DNA of 64,000 nucleotides from JABGQS01 sp963674545 (GTDB lineage Bacteria > Bacillota > Clostridia > Christensenellales > SZUA-584), in contig CAXXFB010000001.1 of NCBI GenBank assembly GCA_963674545.2, positions 2,232,001 to 2,296,000 on the forward strand, given 5' to 3'. Each line of letters starts with the position of its first letter. Position 1 is the stretch's first letter. Positions 55,196 through 64,000 of this stretch are shown here, piece by piece. The position numbers and the translations under genes are program-made. Below the pieces are notes generated by a model. That model searched no databases, had not been told where the DNA came from, and saw nothing but the letters and a program-made list of their open reading frames with translations.

Positions 55196-55675
55196 TTATA
55201 TTACAAAAGATAAAGCTTTTCTCCAGATCTCTCTTTTCTTCTCAAAGGCCAGGGTGTAAGCCGGGCTGGTGCTGGGAAGGGCAGCGCAGTCGTATGAAAG
55301 ATATAGGTCGGTAAAATATTTTTGAAACGAACACTGCGCCTTTTTTCCGTTAAAACAGATTTTTTGTATGCTCGGGTGCTTTTTTAAAAAGCGAGTAAAG
55401 TCGTTCGGCACTTCGTCACGAATGGCTGAATCGAGGCTGCCGGTGCGCTCGGCGCTCTTCAGCACATCCCAAAGCGCTATGTTATGAGAAAGAAGAAAAG
55501 CACATTTTTCGCTGTAAGTTTTTTCAGGCAGTTTTTCGTCCAGTATGCGCCAAAAAGCGTTTCTGGGGTGTCCGTAATACTGCTGCAGCCTTAGTGACTC
55601 TTCACCGGGTATGCTGCCAAGTATCAGCAGCCGGCAGTTTTCGTCCGCGACTGGCGGGAAGCTGTGTTTTGGCAT
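55196..55675 (-). CDS. Hypoxanthine/deoxyinosine-DNA glycosylase (UDG family 6)
   Basis: 159 residues. LILGSIPGEESLRLQQYYGH followed by PRNAFWRIL and the C-terminal ALPSTSPAYT match family-6 glycosylases, which excise hypoxanthine (deaminated adenine) from DNA. Ten bases after the acetyltransferase gene on the same strand. Confidence 0.83.
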   Translation of the reverse strand: MPKHSFPPVADENCRLLILGSIPGEESLRLQQYYGHPRNAFWRILDEKLPEKTYSEKCAFLLSHNIALWDVLKSAERTGSLDSAIRDEVPNDFTRFLKKHPSIQKICFNGKKAQCSFQKYFTDLYLSYDCAALPSTSPAYTLAFEKKREIWRKALSFVI

Positions 55676-55684
55676 TCTATTCTC

Positions 55685-56176
55685 CTAAAGCTCTTTTTCC
55701 ATAACGTAATCGTCCATAACAAAACCGCCGCCGATGTCAGTTACTATCGAGTCTGCAATAGTGTAACCAAGCTTTTTATAGATATCTACTGTAGGATTAT
55801 ACTTATTGCATGTCAGCCATATACGCTTCAAGTTTTTATTCTTTGCATATTCGTTTATAGCACTTAGCATTGCTTTGCCGGCGCCCTTGCCTCTGGCGGC
55901 TTTATCCACATAAAACTTACTTAAGAAAACACCGTTGTCAGTCTTTACGGCACAATATCCGCAGGGTTTAGAGTCAACAGAAACTATGTAGTAGGTATAA
56001 CCGTTTTTGATATCATTCTTCATTGCCTCACAGGACTGGAACTTTTCCAGCATATAATCTACCTGGTCTTTACCGATTATCGGAGTGTAGTGCTGGTTCC
56101 ATATTTTTTCTGCCAAAGATTCTATTATTTCTATGTCAGAATCGCTCTGTGCTGTTTTAACATTGATGTTATTCAT
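55685..56176 (-). CDS. GNAT-family N-acetyltransferase
   Basis: 163 residues. FYVDKAARGKGAGKAMLSAI is the acetyl-CoA motif; VDIYKKLGYTIADSIVTDIG completes the fold, and the ending GGFVMDDYVMEKEL is common in this subgroup. AAGGAGAATCCT ribosome site. First gene of a pair with the DNA glycosylase. Confidence 0.85.
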   Translation of the reverse strand: MNNINVKTAQSDSDIEIIESLAEKIWNQHYTPIIGKDQVDYMLEKFQSCEAMKNDIKNGYTYYIVSVDSKPCGYCAVKTDNGVFLSKFYVDKAARGKGAGKAMLSAINEYAKNKNLKRIWLTCNKYNPTVDIYKKLGYTIADSIVTDIGGGFVMDDYVMEKEL

Positions 56177-56349
56177 AGGATTCTCCTTGAAAAGTGGTTT
56201 GCTGTATCCTTCAAAGAAACCGCGTATCAGAGCCGTACACCGTTTTATTATAAGTTTTCGGCTGCATATATACGATTTACAGTTTGTAGTTTAGATTATA
56301 ACACAAATTTGTGATATAATTAATGCAAATATGATAACGAGGCGCTATA

Positions 56350-57021
56350 GTGGGATACAATATTAATCTTCAGGCTATCAGTCTGGCTGAATACAAAAAT
56401 GACCTTATAACCGGATACCTTCCTCCCAGCAGGATGCTGCTTAAAAACGATATCGACAAGCATTTTGAAAAGCTGGGATATCAGGGAATAGAAAACGCCT
56501 GGACTCTTCTGCTGGCTCTTAAAACAAAGAGCAGGATATTGCAGCTTTCAGCAAAGAGCGGGATCCCTGCGGAGTATCTTGTTATTCTTAGCCGTGAGAT
56601 AAGAAGCCTTGTTAAAAAGCCCATAGCATTGGGCAGCTTTTCCAGTATAGATAAAGATACGCTACACAAGCTTAGTGCTATTGGGATAAAAACTACAAAA
56701 GATATATATGACAAAGGTCTTACAAAAAAGAACAGAGCGGCTCTTGCACAGAGCACAGGAGTCGAAGAGGAAGAGATATTGCGTATGGTAAGGCTGGCAG
56801 ACCTTTCCCGAATAAGGTGGGTAAACCATACTTTTTCACAGATTCTTTTAGAGCTTGGGTTCACAAGTGCAAAGAAGGTCGCTAAAGCCGACCATGAAAA
56901 GCTGCACAGGCTGGTAAACGACCTTAACAAACAAAAGGGCGTTTTTAAAGGCAGTGTAGGTCTTAATGATATAAGGATATGTATAAAAGCGGCGCTCAGT
57001 CTTGACCACGAGTTAAAGTAA
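56350..57021 (+). CDS. DUF4332-type helix-hairpin-helix protein
   Basis: 223 residues, all-helical, basic. Two helix-hairpin-helix-like units: KLSAIGIKTTKDIYDKGLTK and LLELGFTSAKKVAKADHEKL, as in DUF4332 proteins, with an N-terminal helical domain (DIDKHFEKLGYQGIENAWTL). Possibly nucleic-acid binding; no enzymatic motif. GTG start with ACGAGGCGC upstream. Confidence 0.7.
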   Translation: MGYNINLQAISLAEYKNDLITGYLPPSRMLLKNDIDKHFEKLGYQGIENAWTLLLALKTKSRILQLSAKSGIPAEYLVILSREIRSLVKKPIALGSFSSIDKDTLHKLSAIGIKTTKDIYDKGLTKKNRAALAQSTGVEEEEILRMVRLADLSRIRWVNHTFSQILLELGFTSAKKVAKADHEKLHRLVNDLNKQKGVFKGSVGLNDIRICIKAALSLDHELK

Positions 57022-57106
57022 GCTCCGTTTAGATATAAGAAAACTATCAAAATCAATACCCTATCAAAAACAAAACAGCAAAAGAGCTGGTTTACAGGAG
57101 AAGCTT

Positions 57107-57898
57107 ATGGATATCAGTGTGGTGGATGCTTTTACTGCACACCCTTATAGCGGAAACCCGGCTGCGGTGTGTGTTCTTAAGGAAGAAAAAAGCGACGAAT
57201 GGATGCAGAAAATAGCGGCGGAGATGAATCTTTCCGAGACAGCTTTTTTAATACAGCAGGAAGAAAACTCGTTTTCTCTGCGCTGGTTCACTCCGGCTGT
57301 TGAAGTGCCTTTGTGCGGTCACGCGACGCTGGCGAGCTCTCACAGGCTTTGGGAAACGGGAGCTGTTAAAAATGATGAAATCCGCTTTCATACAAAGAGC
57401 GGTCTGCTGACCGCAAAAAAAGAGGCTGATTGGATACAGCTGGATTTTCCTGCGCTGCCGCCAAAAGAAACGCAGCCGCCGGAAGCGCTTCTAAAAAGTA
57501 TTGATGCAGAGTTTTTATATGTCGGAACAAACGGAGTAAAATATTTGGTGGAAGTGGCTGAAAGTGAAACTGTTGAAAAGCTAAGCCCAGACTTTGAAAT
57601 GATGAAAAGAATAGACACTCAGGGCGTTATAGTGACTGCAAAAGCAAATGAGCCGGGTATAGATTTCGTATCAAGATATTTTGCGCCTGCGGTCGGCATC
57701 AACGAAGACCCGGTGACAGGGTCGGCGCACTGCTGCCTTGGTCCTTATTGGAGCGCCAAGCTCGGCAAAACGCATATGGCTGCAAAACAGCTTTCCAAGC
57801 GTCGCGGTTTTTTAAAGCTTGAGGTGACGGATGAAAGGGTGCTGATGTCCGGACAGGCGGTGACTACTCTGTCAGGCACTCTCTGTGCAGAAAAATAG
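57107..57898 (+). CDS. PhzF-family isomerase-like protein
   Basis: 263 residues. Typical start VVDAFTAHPYSGNPAAVCVL, catalytic Glu in NLSETAFL, LRWFTPAVEVPLCGHATLAS, and the second half VSRYFAPAVGINEDPVTGSA. PhzF-fold enzymes isomerise or epimerise small metabolites; the substrate here is unknown. CAGGAGAAGC ribosome site. Confidence 0.92.
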   Translation: MDISVVDAFTAHPYSGNPAAVCVLKEEKSDEWMQKIAAEMNLSETAFLIQQEENSFSLRWFTPAVEVPLCGHATLASSHRLWETGAVKNDEIRFHTKSGLLTAKKEADWIQLDFPALPPKETQPPEALLKSIDAEFLYVGTNGVKYLVEVAESETVEKLSPDFEMMKRIDTQGVIVTAKANEPGIDFVSRYFAPAVGINEDPVTGSAHCCLGPYWSAKLGKTHMAAKQLSKRRGFLKLEVTDERVLMSGQAVTTLSGTLCAEK

Positions 57899-57906
57899 CA
57901 GTAAGA

Positions 57907-58380
57907 CTATTCGCAGATGTCTGCAAAGCTGCTGCGGACTGCATTTTGTATATCTGAAGGTGATATCTCTAACTGAAGGCCGGGTTTTCCGGCACTGAAT
58001 ATTATTCTCTCCAGGCTTTCTGCTGACGAATCAAATGTCGTCACGAAAGCTTTTTTCATACCGACTGGGCTGCATCCGCCCTTTATATAGCCGGTGATAG
58101 TTTCTATTTGTTTTACCGGTATGAGCTCTATGTTTTTTTCGCCCACTGCTTTAGCGGCTTTTTTCATGCACAGCTCTTTTGCCGCAGGCAGCACGAACAC
58201 GTAATAAGCTCCGCTTTTGCCCTTGCTTATAAGCGTTTTAAAAACCTGGCTGGGGTCTTTTCCTATCATTCCCGCAACGGTAACTCCGTCTATCATGTTG
58301 TCGCTGCCGTCATATTCATATACGCTGTAAGGGACTTTCTTTTGTTCTAATATCCGCATTGCGTTGGTTTTTTTCTGCAT
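57907..58380 (-). CDS. ybaK: YbaK-type Cys-tRNA(Pro) deacylase
   Basis: 157 residues. Hydrolyses Cys mischarged on tRNA-Pro. Family features: YEYDGSDNMIDGVTVAGMIG, DPSQVFKTLISKGKSGAYYV with the conserved Lys, and GYIKGGCSPVGMKK. Convergent with the phzF-like gene, 8 bases apart. Confidence 0.9.
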   Translation of the reverse strand: MQKKTNAMRILEQKKVPYSVYEYDGSDNMIDGVTVAGMIGKDPSQVFKTLISKGKSGAYYVFVLPAAKELCMKKAAKAVGEKNIELIPVKQIETITGYIKGGCSPVGMKKAFVTTFDSSAESLERIIFSAGKPGLQLEISPSDIQNAVRSSFADICE

Positions 58381-58440
58381 GTCTCTTCTCCGTTTCTTTG
58401 ATTATATTATAGTGCAGGCAGCAGCGCAAAGACAAGGTAT

Positions 58441-58473
58441 AAAAAGAGCGGCAGGCCATTTTCTGCCTGCCGC
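58441..58473 (-). terminator. Terminator after the VWA lipoprotein gene
   Basis: GCGGCAGGC / GCCTGCCGC 9-bp stem with an 8-base loop and a five-T run on the minus strand. Confidence 0.85.
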
Positions 58474-58500
58474 CGAGTTAGTGTTATATGGGGGCAATGA

Positions 58501-60228
58501 CTAATTGTACATTGCGTATGCTAGCTCTGCAAGCTGAAGGAACTGTGAACGGTATCCGTCGTTGTCTTTGCCTCTTGAGCTTCTTGCCCGCTCTATAAGG
58601 CTGGAGAAGCTGGCATCGCCTTTGTATTGAGAGTTCTTTAGTATCAGTGCAAACTCTGTAACCGCACTTGCAAACCTAAAGTCATCATCGGGATAAGATG
58701 TGAAATCATATTCACCTGCCATCAGGGTCATAAGCCTGCTCTCGTTTTCGTCGGGCAGCTTATATCTTGTTTTAACGTACATCCAGTCGCTTGCCGGCTC
58801 TGCGCTGTCAGAGTTGTCGTTGCTTTGGAAGACAAGCTCGTCTATTGCACCGCTGCCTTTAAGGGCAATCTCGTAAAATACTGTTACGGTATGTCCTGCG
58901 CCCATCTCGCCCGCATCTTTCCTGTCGTCGTTGAAGTCCTGAGCATTCAGTCTGCGGTTGTCGTAGCCGACCAGCCTGTACGCTTCTATTGCAGCCGGGT
59001 TGAACTCAACCTGTATTTTAACGTCTTTGGCAACCGTATAGAGCGTAGATGTCAGCTCGTTAACCAGTACTTTCTTTGCTTCCATCAGCGAGTCTATGTA
59101 TGCATAGTTGCCGTTGCCTTTGTCTGCAAGTGTTTCCATCGTCGTGTCTTTAAGGTTTCCTTCACCGAACCCAAGTACGGAAAGGAATACTCCGCTTCTG
59201 CGTTTATTTGCTATCAGGTCTTCAAGCTCTGACTGCGTGGACGGGCCGACATTGAAGTCACCGTCTGTGCAGAGGATGACCCGGTTGTTTCCGTTCTTTA
59301 TAAAGTAGTATTCGGCAAGGTCGTATGCAAGCTCGATGCCTGCTCCGCCTGCTGTAGAGCCGCCTGCACTGAGTGAAGCAAGAGCACGCTCTATCTTTTT
59401 GGTGTTGTCACCGCTGCACCCTTCAAGCACTACGCCCGAAGCTCCGGCATAGACAACTATGGATATTCTGTCATCATCACGCAGGCTGCCCGAGAGCATC
59501 GTCAGTGCAGATTTTACCAGAGGAAGCTTGTCGGCATCGTTCATAGAACCTGAAACGTCGATGAGGAAAACTATGTTGCTGTCCGGCGTTTCAGAAAGGT
59601 CGAGCTCGTCTGCACGAACAGCCACTCTTGCAAGATAGGTTCCGTCGTTCCACGGGCAGTCGCTTATGGTTACGCCGACGCCTATGGGGCCTATCTCGTT
59701 TATGTCATAGTCGTAGTTAAAATAGTTGATGCACTCCTCGACTCGCACTGCGTCTGTCGGAACAAGTTCGCCGTTTTCAAGGTAGCGGCGGATGTTGGAA
59801 TAGGAGGCGGTGTCCACGTCGATCGAGAAAGTGGACAACGGAGCTTCATACGGTGAGAGGAAAGGATTCTCTGCATATTCGCCGTACTCTTCATTGTTGT
59901 CGGGGGTATTGCTTGGGTAGTTGTAATCGTTGTTGTCATCTCCGAAGTAGAGGCCTTCGTCTGAAGCGTTTTCTTCCTGCTCTTCGTAGTAGTGTCCGGA
60001 ATCGCTGGGGTTGTCTTCAGGCTCATCTTTTGCGTATGCAGTTTCTCCGTCCAGCGAGGATATGTCTGCGGAATCATCGGCAGTATCGTCTGCCATGTCT
60101 TCCGTTGTGGCAGAATCCGCTGCAGTATCACCAGTTTGCTCATCCCATGGAGTTTGGCTGGCACATCCTGCGAAAATTGTTGCAACCAGCAAGACCAGAC
60201 AAAACATCAATATAGCTAATTTTTTCAT
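58501..60228 (-). CDS. VWA-domain lipoprotein (YfbK-like)
   Basis: 575 residues. Lipobox IFAGC with Cys22; an acidic low-complexity linker (23-120); the vWF N-terminal domain (STFSIDVDTASYSNIRRYLE); a VWA domain with metal site DVSGSMND and the later Thr/Asp (LCTDGDFNVGP); and a C-terminal DUF3520-like region. Extracellular protein-binding role is inferred. ATG 60228 is chosen (AGGGGTGG 7-8 bases upstream); GTG 60237 is in frame but too close to it. Confidence 0.88.
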   Translation of the reverse strand: MKKLAILMFCLVLLVATIFAGCASQTPWDEQTGDTAADSATTEDMADDTADDSADISSLDGETAYAKDEPEDNPSDSGHYYEEQEENASDEGLYFGDDNNDYNYPSNTPDNNEEYGEYAENPFLSPYEAPLSTFSIDVDTASYSNIRRYLENGELVPTDAVRVEECINYFNYDYDINEIGPIGVGVTISDCPWNDGTYLARVAVRADELDLSETPDSNIVFLIDVSGSMNDADKLPLVKSALTMLSGSLRDDDRISIVVYAGASGVVLEGCSGDNTKKIERALASLSAGGSTAGGAGIELAYDLAEYYFIKNGNNRVILCTDGDFNVGPSTQSELEDLIANKRRSGVFLSVLGFGEGNLKDTTMETLADKGNGNYAYIDSLMEAKKVLVNELTSTLYTVAKDVKIQVEFNPAAIEAYRLVGYDNRRLNAQDFNDDRKDAGEMGAGHTVTVFYEIALKGSGAIDELVFQSNDNSDSAEPASDWMYVKTRYKLPDENESRLMTLMAGEYDFTSYPDDDFRFASAVTEFALILKNSQYKGDASFSSLIERARSSRGKDNDGYRSQFLQLAELAYAMYN

Positions 60229-60313
60229 AATTTCCACCCCTGTTTTTGATTTATAACTCTTAGACGTAACACTTTCGTAAAAAGTTCCGTTTTTTATTTT
60301 TAGAGTTGCTGCT

Positions 60314-60342
60314 TTGTGATGGGTTATAAAATATGATACTAT
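60314..60342 (+). promoter_or_regulatory. Putative promoter of the 176-residue membrane protein gene
   Basis: TTGTGA (60314-60319), 17-base spacer, TACTAT (60337-60342). Confidence 0.4.
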
Positions 60343-60387
60343 GAAAGCATGTGAAAATTAAGTGTTTTTTTATTAGGTATAAAGACA

Positions 60388-60918
60388 ATGACGGCAAAAA
60401 AATCTGAAAAATCTAGAGTTGTAGCCTATGCTGCTGTGAGTGCGGCGCTGGGGACGATACTGCTGACAGCCGGTGCGTATACCGGCATCGGAGAGTTTTT
60501 CTGGTACTTTGCCGCAGGGGTCTGCGTAATGATTACTTTCCCGTTGAAATCGCTGACAGCCTGTTTTTTATCATTCGTAGTATGCAGCCTTCTCTCGCTG
60601 CTGACGACCGGGTTCAATGTGATATTTCTTTTGCCGTACTTCGTTTTTTTCGGGGCATATCCTGTATCGCTGTATATTGAAGAGAGGTACAACATAAACA
60701 AATTGGTGATGATTGCGATCACATTTGTATGGTTTTGCGCTTCACTCTATGTGATGTATATGTTCACAAAGCTGTTTATTCCTGAAACGGATTTTATAAA
60801 AGATAATATCTATATATTTCTTTTTGCGGGAGGTACGCTAATATTCTTCCTTTACCGGTTTGTGATGAAAAGGATACAATGTAAAATGGCGGCACTTGCA
60901 AAGCGGCTCAAAGTTTAA
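60388..60918 (+). CDS. Hypothetical membrane protein, 176 residues
   Basis: Not recognised. Five hydrophobic helices (about 11-32, 36-55, 58-82, 107-128, 140-160) with a basic tail. Size and layout resemble small substrate-binding subunits of ECF transporters, but no diagnostic motif is seen. Ends with a four-base convergent overlap with the ligase gene. Confidence 0.65.
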   Translation: MTAKKSEKSRVVAYAAVSAALGTILLTAGAYTGIGEFFWYFAAGVCVMITFPLKSLTACFLSFVVCSLLSLLTTGFNVIFLLPYFVFFGAYPVSLYIEERYNINKLVMIAITFVWFCASLYVMYMFTKLFIPETDFIKDNIYIFLFAGGTLIFFLYRFVMKRIQCKMAALAKRLKV

Positions 60919-62930
60919 GCATCCAGAGCAAGTGACTCCGGAGAAGGTTCCTGGCTGTATTTGCGGCGGTATGTTATCTCGGTTAGCTGGAAGACGTTTA
61001 TATCCATCATAGCCGAAAGCTCGTGAAAGGGTATCGTTACAGAGAGCGAATCTTCTATCTTGGCTGCAAGACCGATGACGGTTAGGCTGTCTCCGCCGAG
61101 GTCTTCAAAGAAAAGGTCGTTGTCGGATATCTGCTTTTTGTCAATTATCAGCACGTCTGCAAAGATTCCGCGGATGGTTTCTTTGAGCTTTAAAAAGCGC
61201 TCATCATGCTCGTGATGCTTTGCAACTTCTCTGTATTTCATGCTTATAAGGTTGCGTTTTTCAAGGTCTAGCACGCTGTATTCGTGGCTGCCGTTTTCGA
61301 TATTGCGCTTTAAGCGCTGACGCTGTACTTTTATCCCATTTACAAGAGGCAGTTTTTCTCTTGATACGAGAACTATCCTTACCTTTTTTTCCAGCGGAAG
61401 CTTTTGGTTTATTGCGTTTATTGTGAGAGCAGTTTTTCTTATCTCAAGCGGTGTTGCTTCTTTGGTGAGCTCGAGCACCAGTGCAACATCTTCGTAAGAG
61501 CTGCCTGTGTCAAGGCTTAAAACGCAGTACTGCTGGACTCCGGAAAGCCCTGCAAAGCTGTCTTCAACTACATCCGGATATACGTTTATGCCCGATTCAC
61601 CTACGATGACTTCTTTTATTCGGCCGTCTATATAAAGGCTTCCGTCTTCAAGGTTACCAATGTCGCCTGTTCTGAACCATTCATCTTTTCTTTTTACATA
61701 TCTTCCGCCGGACATATGTCCTGAATATATCGAACTGCCGGAAACGAGTATCTCACCGTCTTTTTTATCTCCGTCTATCTTATATTTCACTGTATCAAAA
61801 GCCCTGCCGACCCTGCTTTTCATTCTAACCAGCGGCTTATAACTAAGCTCAACTGAAGTTATACCTACTTCCGTCATCCCAAAACCGTTATATAACGGAT
61901 AGCCAAGAGCGTTGATTACCCGCATCGTTTCGGGAAGCACATGGCCTCCGCCGGAGATGAGGAAGCGTATAGATGTGCCGAGAAGCTTTTGCTGTATTTT
62001 TTTAAACATGAACCGGGAAACAAAAAGCCTGCCAAGGCGTGGGGCTATTGTTTGTATTTTCAGACTGCGTTTGCACATTTTATCGAAAAGCTGCTGGCGC
62101 TTGGGGTCTTCCTGTTTCACCTTTTTCATAACGCCCGTAGCTATGTTGTTCCAGAAAAGGGGTACGCAGAAAACATGAGTCACTTTGAGTCGCTGACATG
62201 TCTCAAATATGGAATCGGGGCTTTGGTCGGGTGGATAAACAAGCGTTTTCTGACCGCATGAGAACCATAAAAAGCTTGCTATGAAACCGAATATATGGGA
62301 AAAAGGCAGATAAACGAGTATCTTTAACGGGCCGCTTGAGTCCTTGTATATGAGGTCTTTGTTTTTAGACACAAAGCCTTTGGCGCTGTAGATCTGGTGT
62401 GCCATGGCACTGCCGTCATATACGAATATACGTGACGAACCGGTGGTGCCGGAAGTGCAAAGTGCAATGCTGTCGCCGAAGTTTTCAGGCAGCGGGCCGC
62501 AGTCTTTGCCATCCAGTATCGAATCCGGAGCTATGCATTTTATTCCGCCAAGGTCGATATCTCCTATAAGGGCACAGGCGCCTGCCTCCAGAAGAAGTTG
62601 TCGAAGTGACTTTTCGTTTTCGTTTACACTTAGAAGAAGCGCTTTGTTTCCGCTTCGAAGTATAGACCAGAAAAGCGTCGGCCAGTCAAGCGAATTGGCA
62701 GCAAAAAGACCTACGAACTTGCCGGTCTTGCCGCCTAAAGTTTCGCTTAAAGCACGGGCTGTGTTCTCGATTTTTGTGTTGTATTCACCGTAGGTTACAC
62801 TATGGACTTTATTGTTCTGTCCAATATACTGAGCAGCTGTTTTTTGGGGCTTGCTGAAAATTATCTCATAAATTCTTTTATAGGAAAAATCCCCTCTTAG
62901 GTATTCGAATTCTTTGCTGTAGGCTTGCAT
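60915..62930 (-). CDS. AMP-dependent acyl ligase fused to an acyl-carrier domain
   Basis: 671 residues. Adenylation domain with LCTSGTTGSSRIFVYD (phosphate loop), NGFGMTEVGITS (A5), WFRTGDIGNLEDG (A7) and RIKEVIVGESGINVYPD (A8). A C-terminal carrier domain (about 565-650) has the pantetheine serine in LGGDSLTVIGLA. No condensation, thioesterase or reductase domain. It probably activates a fatty or other acid and loads its own carrier; partner enzymes are not in the window. SD AGGAGATAAGG. Confidence 0.85.
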   Translation of the reverse strand: MQAYSKEFEYLRGDFSYKRIYEIIFSKPQKTAAQYIGQNNKVHSVTYGEYNTKIENTARALSETLGGKTGKFVGLFAANSLDWPTLFWSILRSGNKALLLSVNENEKSLRQLLLEAGACALIGDIDLGGIKCIAPDSILDGKDCGPLPENFGDSIALCTSGTTGSSRIFVYDGSAMAHQIYSAKGFVSKNKDLIYKDSSGPLKILVYLPFSHIFGFIASFLWFSCGQKTLVYPPDQSPDSIFETCQRLKVTHVFCVPLFWNNIATGVMKKVKQEDPKRQQLFDKMCKRSLKIQTIAPRLGRLFVSRFMFKKIQQKLLGTSIRFLISGGGHVLPETMRVINALGYPLYNGFGMTEVGITSVELSYKPLVRMKSRVGRAFDTVKYKIDGDKKDGEILVSGSSIYSGHMSGGRYVKRKDEWFRTGDIGNLEDGSLYIDGRIKEVIVGESGINVYPDVVEDSFAGLSGVQQYCVLSLDTGSSYEDVALVLELTKEATPLEIRKTALTINAINQKLPLEKKVRIVLVSREKLPLVNGIKVQRQRLKRNIENGSHEYSVLDLEKRNLISMKYREVAKHHEHDERFLKLKETIRGIFADVLIIDKKQISDNDLFFEDLGGDSLTVIGLAAKIEDSLSVTIPFHELSAMMDINVFQLTEITYRRKYSQEPSPESLALDA

Positions 62931-63138
62931 CCTTATCTCCTGATAAAAAGCATGATATTATATAAAGACTATTTTACCATAGAATGTGCCGAATTCAATA
63001 GATATTCGTTAAAAATGCAGCACAATTTGTTAAGCAAGTGCTAAATAATACTTAAACATATTGAAAGACAAATGCCAAGGTGATATCATACCAATAACTT
63101 GTATTATTAAAAAATATATATAAATTGTGGAGGCCGAA

Positions 63139-64000
63139 ATGAAACAAATTAAAAGATGGCAAGAGCCGCTTTATGGTATCGGTGGTTTTGGTACCGGTTT
63201 CATGCTTATGGTTGCAAACTCCTACTTGCTTCCCTACTATCTTCCCCCGGTAGAAGAACTGAAAGGCGGAGCTTTTAATTTTGCTCCTGTTGCATTGTTT
63301 ACAGTACTGTTTTGGGTTGCAAGAGTGTTTGACGGACTTATTGATATTCCTATTGCAAGCTGGACGGATAACTTAAGAAGCAAGTGGGGCAGAAGACGCC
63401 CTCTTATTCTTCTTGGAATCATTCCGATGATCGTAGCATATGTGCTTATGTGGCGTCCTCCTGTAGAGGGAACGAGCTGGGTTAACGCTGTTTATGCAGG
63501 TGTGCTTAGCATAATTTTCTATGGTGCATATACTCTCAGCACCGTGCCATATTTGTCTGCACTTTCAGAGATAGTGCCGGATGAAAAGGCTAAGGTGCGT
63601 GTCGCAAGCTGGCAGACATTCTTCAATACTATGGGTTATGTGCTTGCTTATGTGCTTGTTCCAATATTGTTCAAAGTTTTTGGTGACAAGCAGACAGCTA
63701 TTCTTGTACTGGCGCCTAGTATGCTGACTATACTTATTCCTGTATTCATAATAAAAGAGAAATCTACAAAAGGGATGGGTAAAGATGACCTTAATGCAGA
63801 ACCGAAGATTCCTTTATGGACTTCTCTTAAGATGACAATCAAGAATAAGAAGTTCACAAGATATCTTACAATGTATGCAGTACTTTACTTTGGACTGCAG
63901 GCGTTTCTTGGCGGTATCGTATATATGTCCAGCGATATGATGGGATTGACAGAGGTGATCGACGGACAGGTACAGGTAAACGGAGCACAGCTTGGGCTGA
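63139..64000 (+). CDS. GPH-family sugar:cation symporter (MFS_2), 3' end cut by window
   Basis: 287 codons are present with no stop before the window end. N-terminal LYGIGGFGTGFMLMVANSYL, VARVFDGLIDIPIASWTDNL and KWGRRRPLILLG are the family signatures (Asp-rich helix 2 and RRRP loop). Seven or so helices are seen of the expected twelve. Likely imports a glycoside or pentoside with Na+ or H+. GTGGAGGCCG ribosome site; the 208-base gap upstream holds the divergent control region with the ligase gene. Confidence 0.9.
   Translation, partial: MKQIKRWQEPLYGIGGFGTGFMLMVANSYLLPYYLPPVEELKGGAFNFAPVALFTVLFWVARVFDGLIDIPIASWTDNLRSKWGRRRPLILLGIIPMIVAYVLMWRPPVEGTSWVNAVYAGVLSIIFYGAYTLSTVPYLSALSEIVPDEKAKVRVASWQTFFNTMGYVLAYVLVPILFKVFGDKQTAILVLAPSMLTILIPVFIIKEKSTKGMGKDDLNAEPKIPLWTSLKMTIKNKKFTRYLTMYAVLYFGLQAFLGGIVYMSSDMMGLTEVIDGQVQVNGAQLGL

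Overview
The window is a bacterial chromosome segment from a Clostridia-type Firmicute. This rests on the order secY-adk-map-KOW protein-infA-rpmJ-rpsM-rpsK-rpsD-rpoA-rplQ, strong GGAGG ribosome sites, frequent GTG/TTG starts, consensus sigma-A promoters, zinc-ribbon (C+) forms of S4, S18 and L36 and a Cys4 lid in adenylate kinase. I cannot name the genus. No integrase, phage structural gene or plasmid replication gene is visible.

Layout: 1-8.6 kb is the 3' part of the spc operon and the alpha operon. 8.7-12.0 kb holds an ECF transporter core (a fused double ATPase plus EcfT) and truA. 12.1-17.2 kb holds a YdcF-like membrane protein, thyA-folA, an M14 carboxypeptidase lipoprotein and argS. 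17.3-18.6 kb is an accessory patch with small unknown genes and an eroded RHS core. serS follows, and its 3' end recurs twice downstream between unrelated genes, ending at an AT-rich ApeA-like HEPN gene translationally overlapped with psuG-psuK. 24.2-24.9 kb carries a CPCC protein and FosX. 25-27.7 kb is a minus-strand ABC operon of the TrpXYZ type with a long attenuator-like leader. 28-32 kb holds a YgjP protein, an acetyltransferase, rpsF-ssb-rpsR, a sialidase-like protein and a zinc-ribbon protein. hppA follows. 34.4-37.7 kb is mostly minus-strand envelope and regulatory genes (flavodoxin, holin-IV/YvlD, SHOCT-like, DUF2089, GGDEF). 37.9-39.9 kb is a PadR operon encoding a protein made of about eight tandem two-helix membrane repeats.

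40.3-45.7 kb is a complete rrn operon (16S, tRNA-Ala, tRNA-Ile, 23S, 5S). A cargo island follows: an IS200-like element, an Erm methyltransferase with what looks like a full translational-attenuation leader (short Arg-Ile-Arg leader peptide plus a long hairpin hiding the ribosome site), and three exported or membrane proteins. A near-exact copy of the 5S 3' end plus terminator recurs at 49.2 kb, so most of this island lies between two copies of the 5S tail. 50.4-64 kb is mixed metabolism: isoaspartyl methyltransferase, a LacI-controlled URO-D-like protein, an aminotransferase, several acetyltransferases, a hypoxanthine-DNA glycosylase, PhzF, YbaK, a VWA lipoprotein, an AMP-ligase/ACP fusion and a GPH-family symporter cut by the window end.

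The most noteworthy signals are the Erm leader, the gene-end duplications (5S tail, serS tail, serS promoter) that bracket acquired genes, the HEPN defence gene, and the GAG-rich attenuator of the ABC operon.
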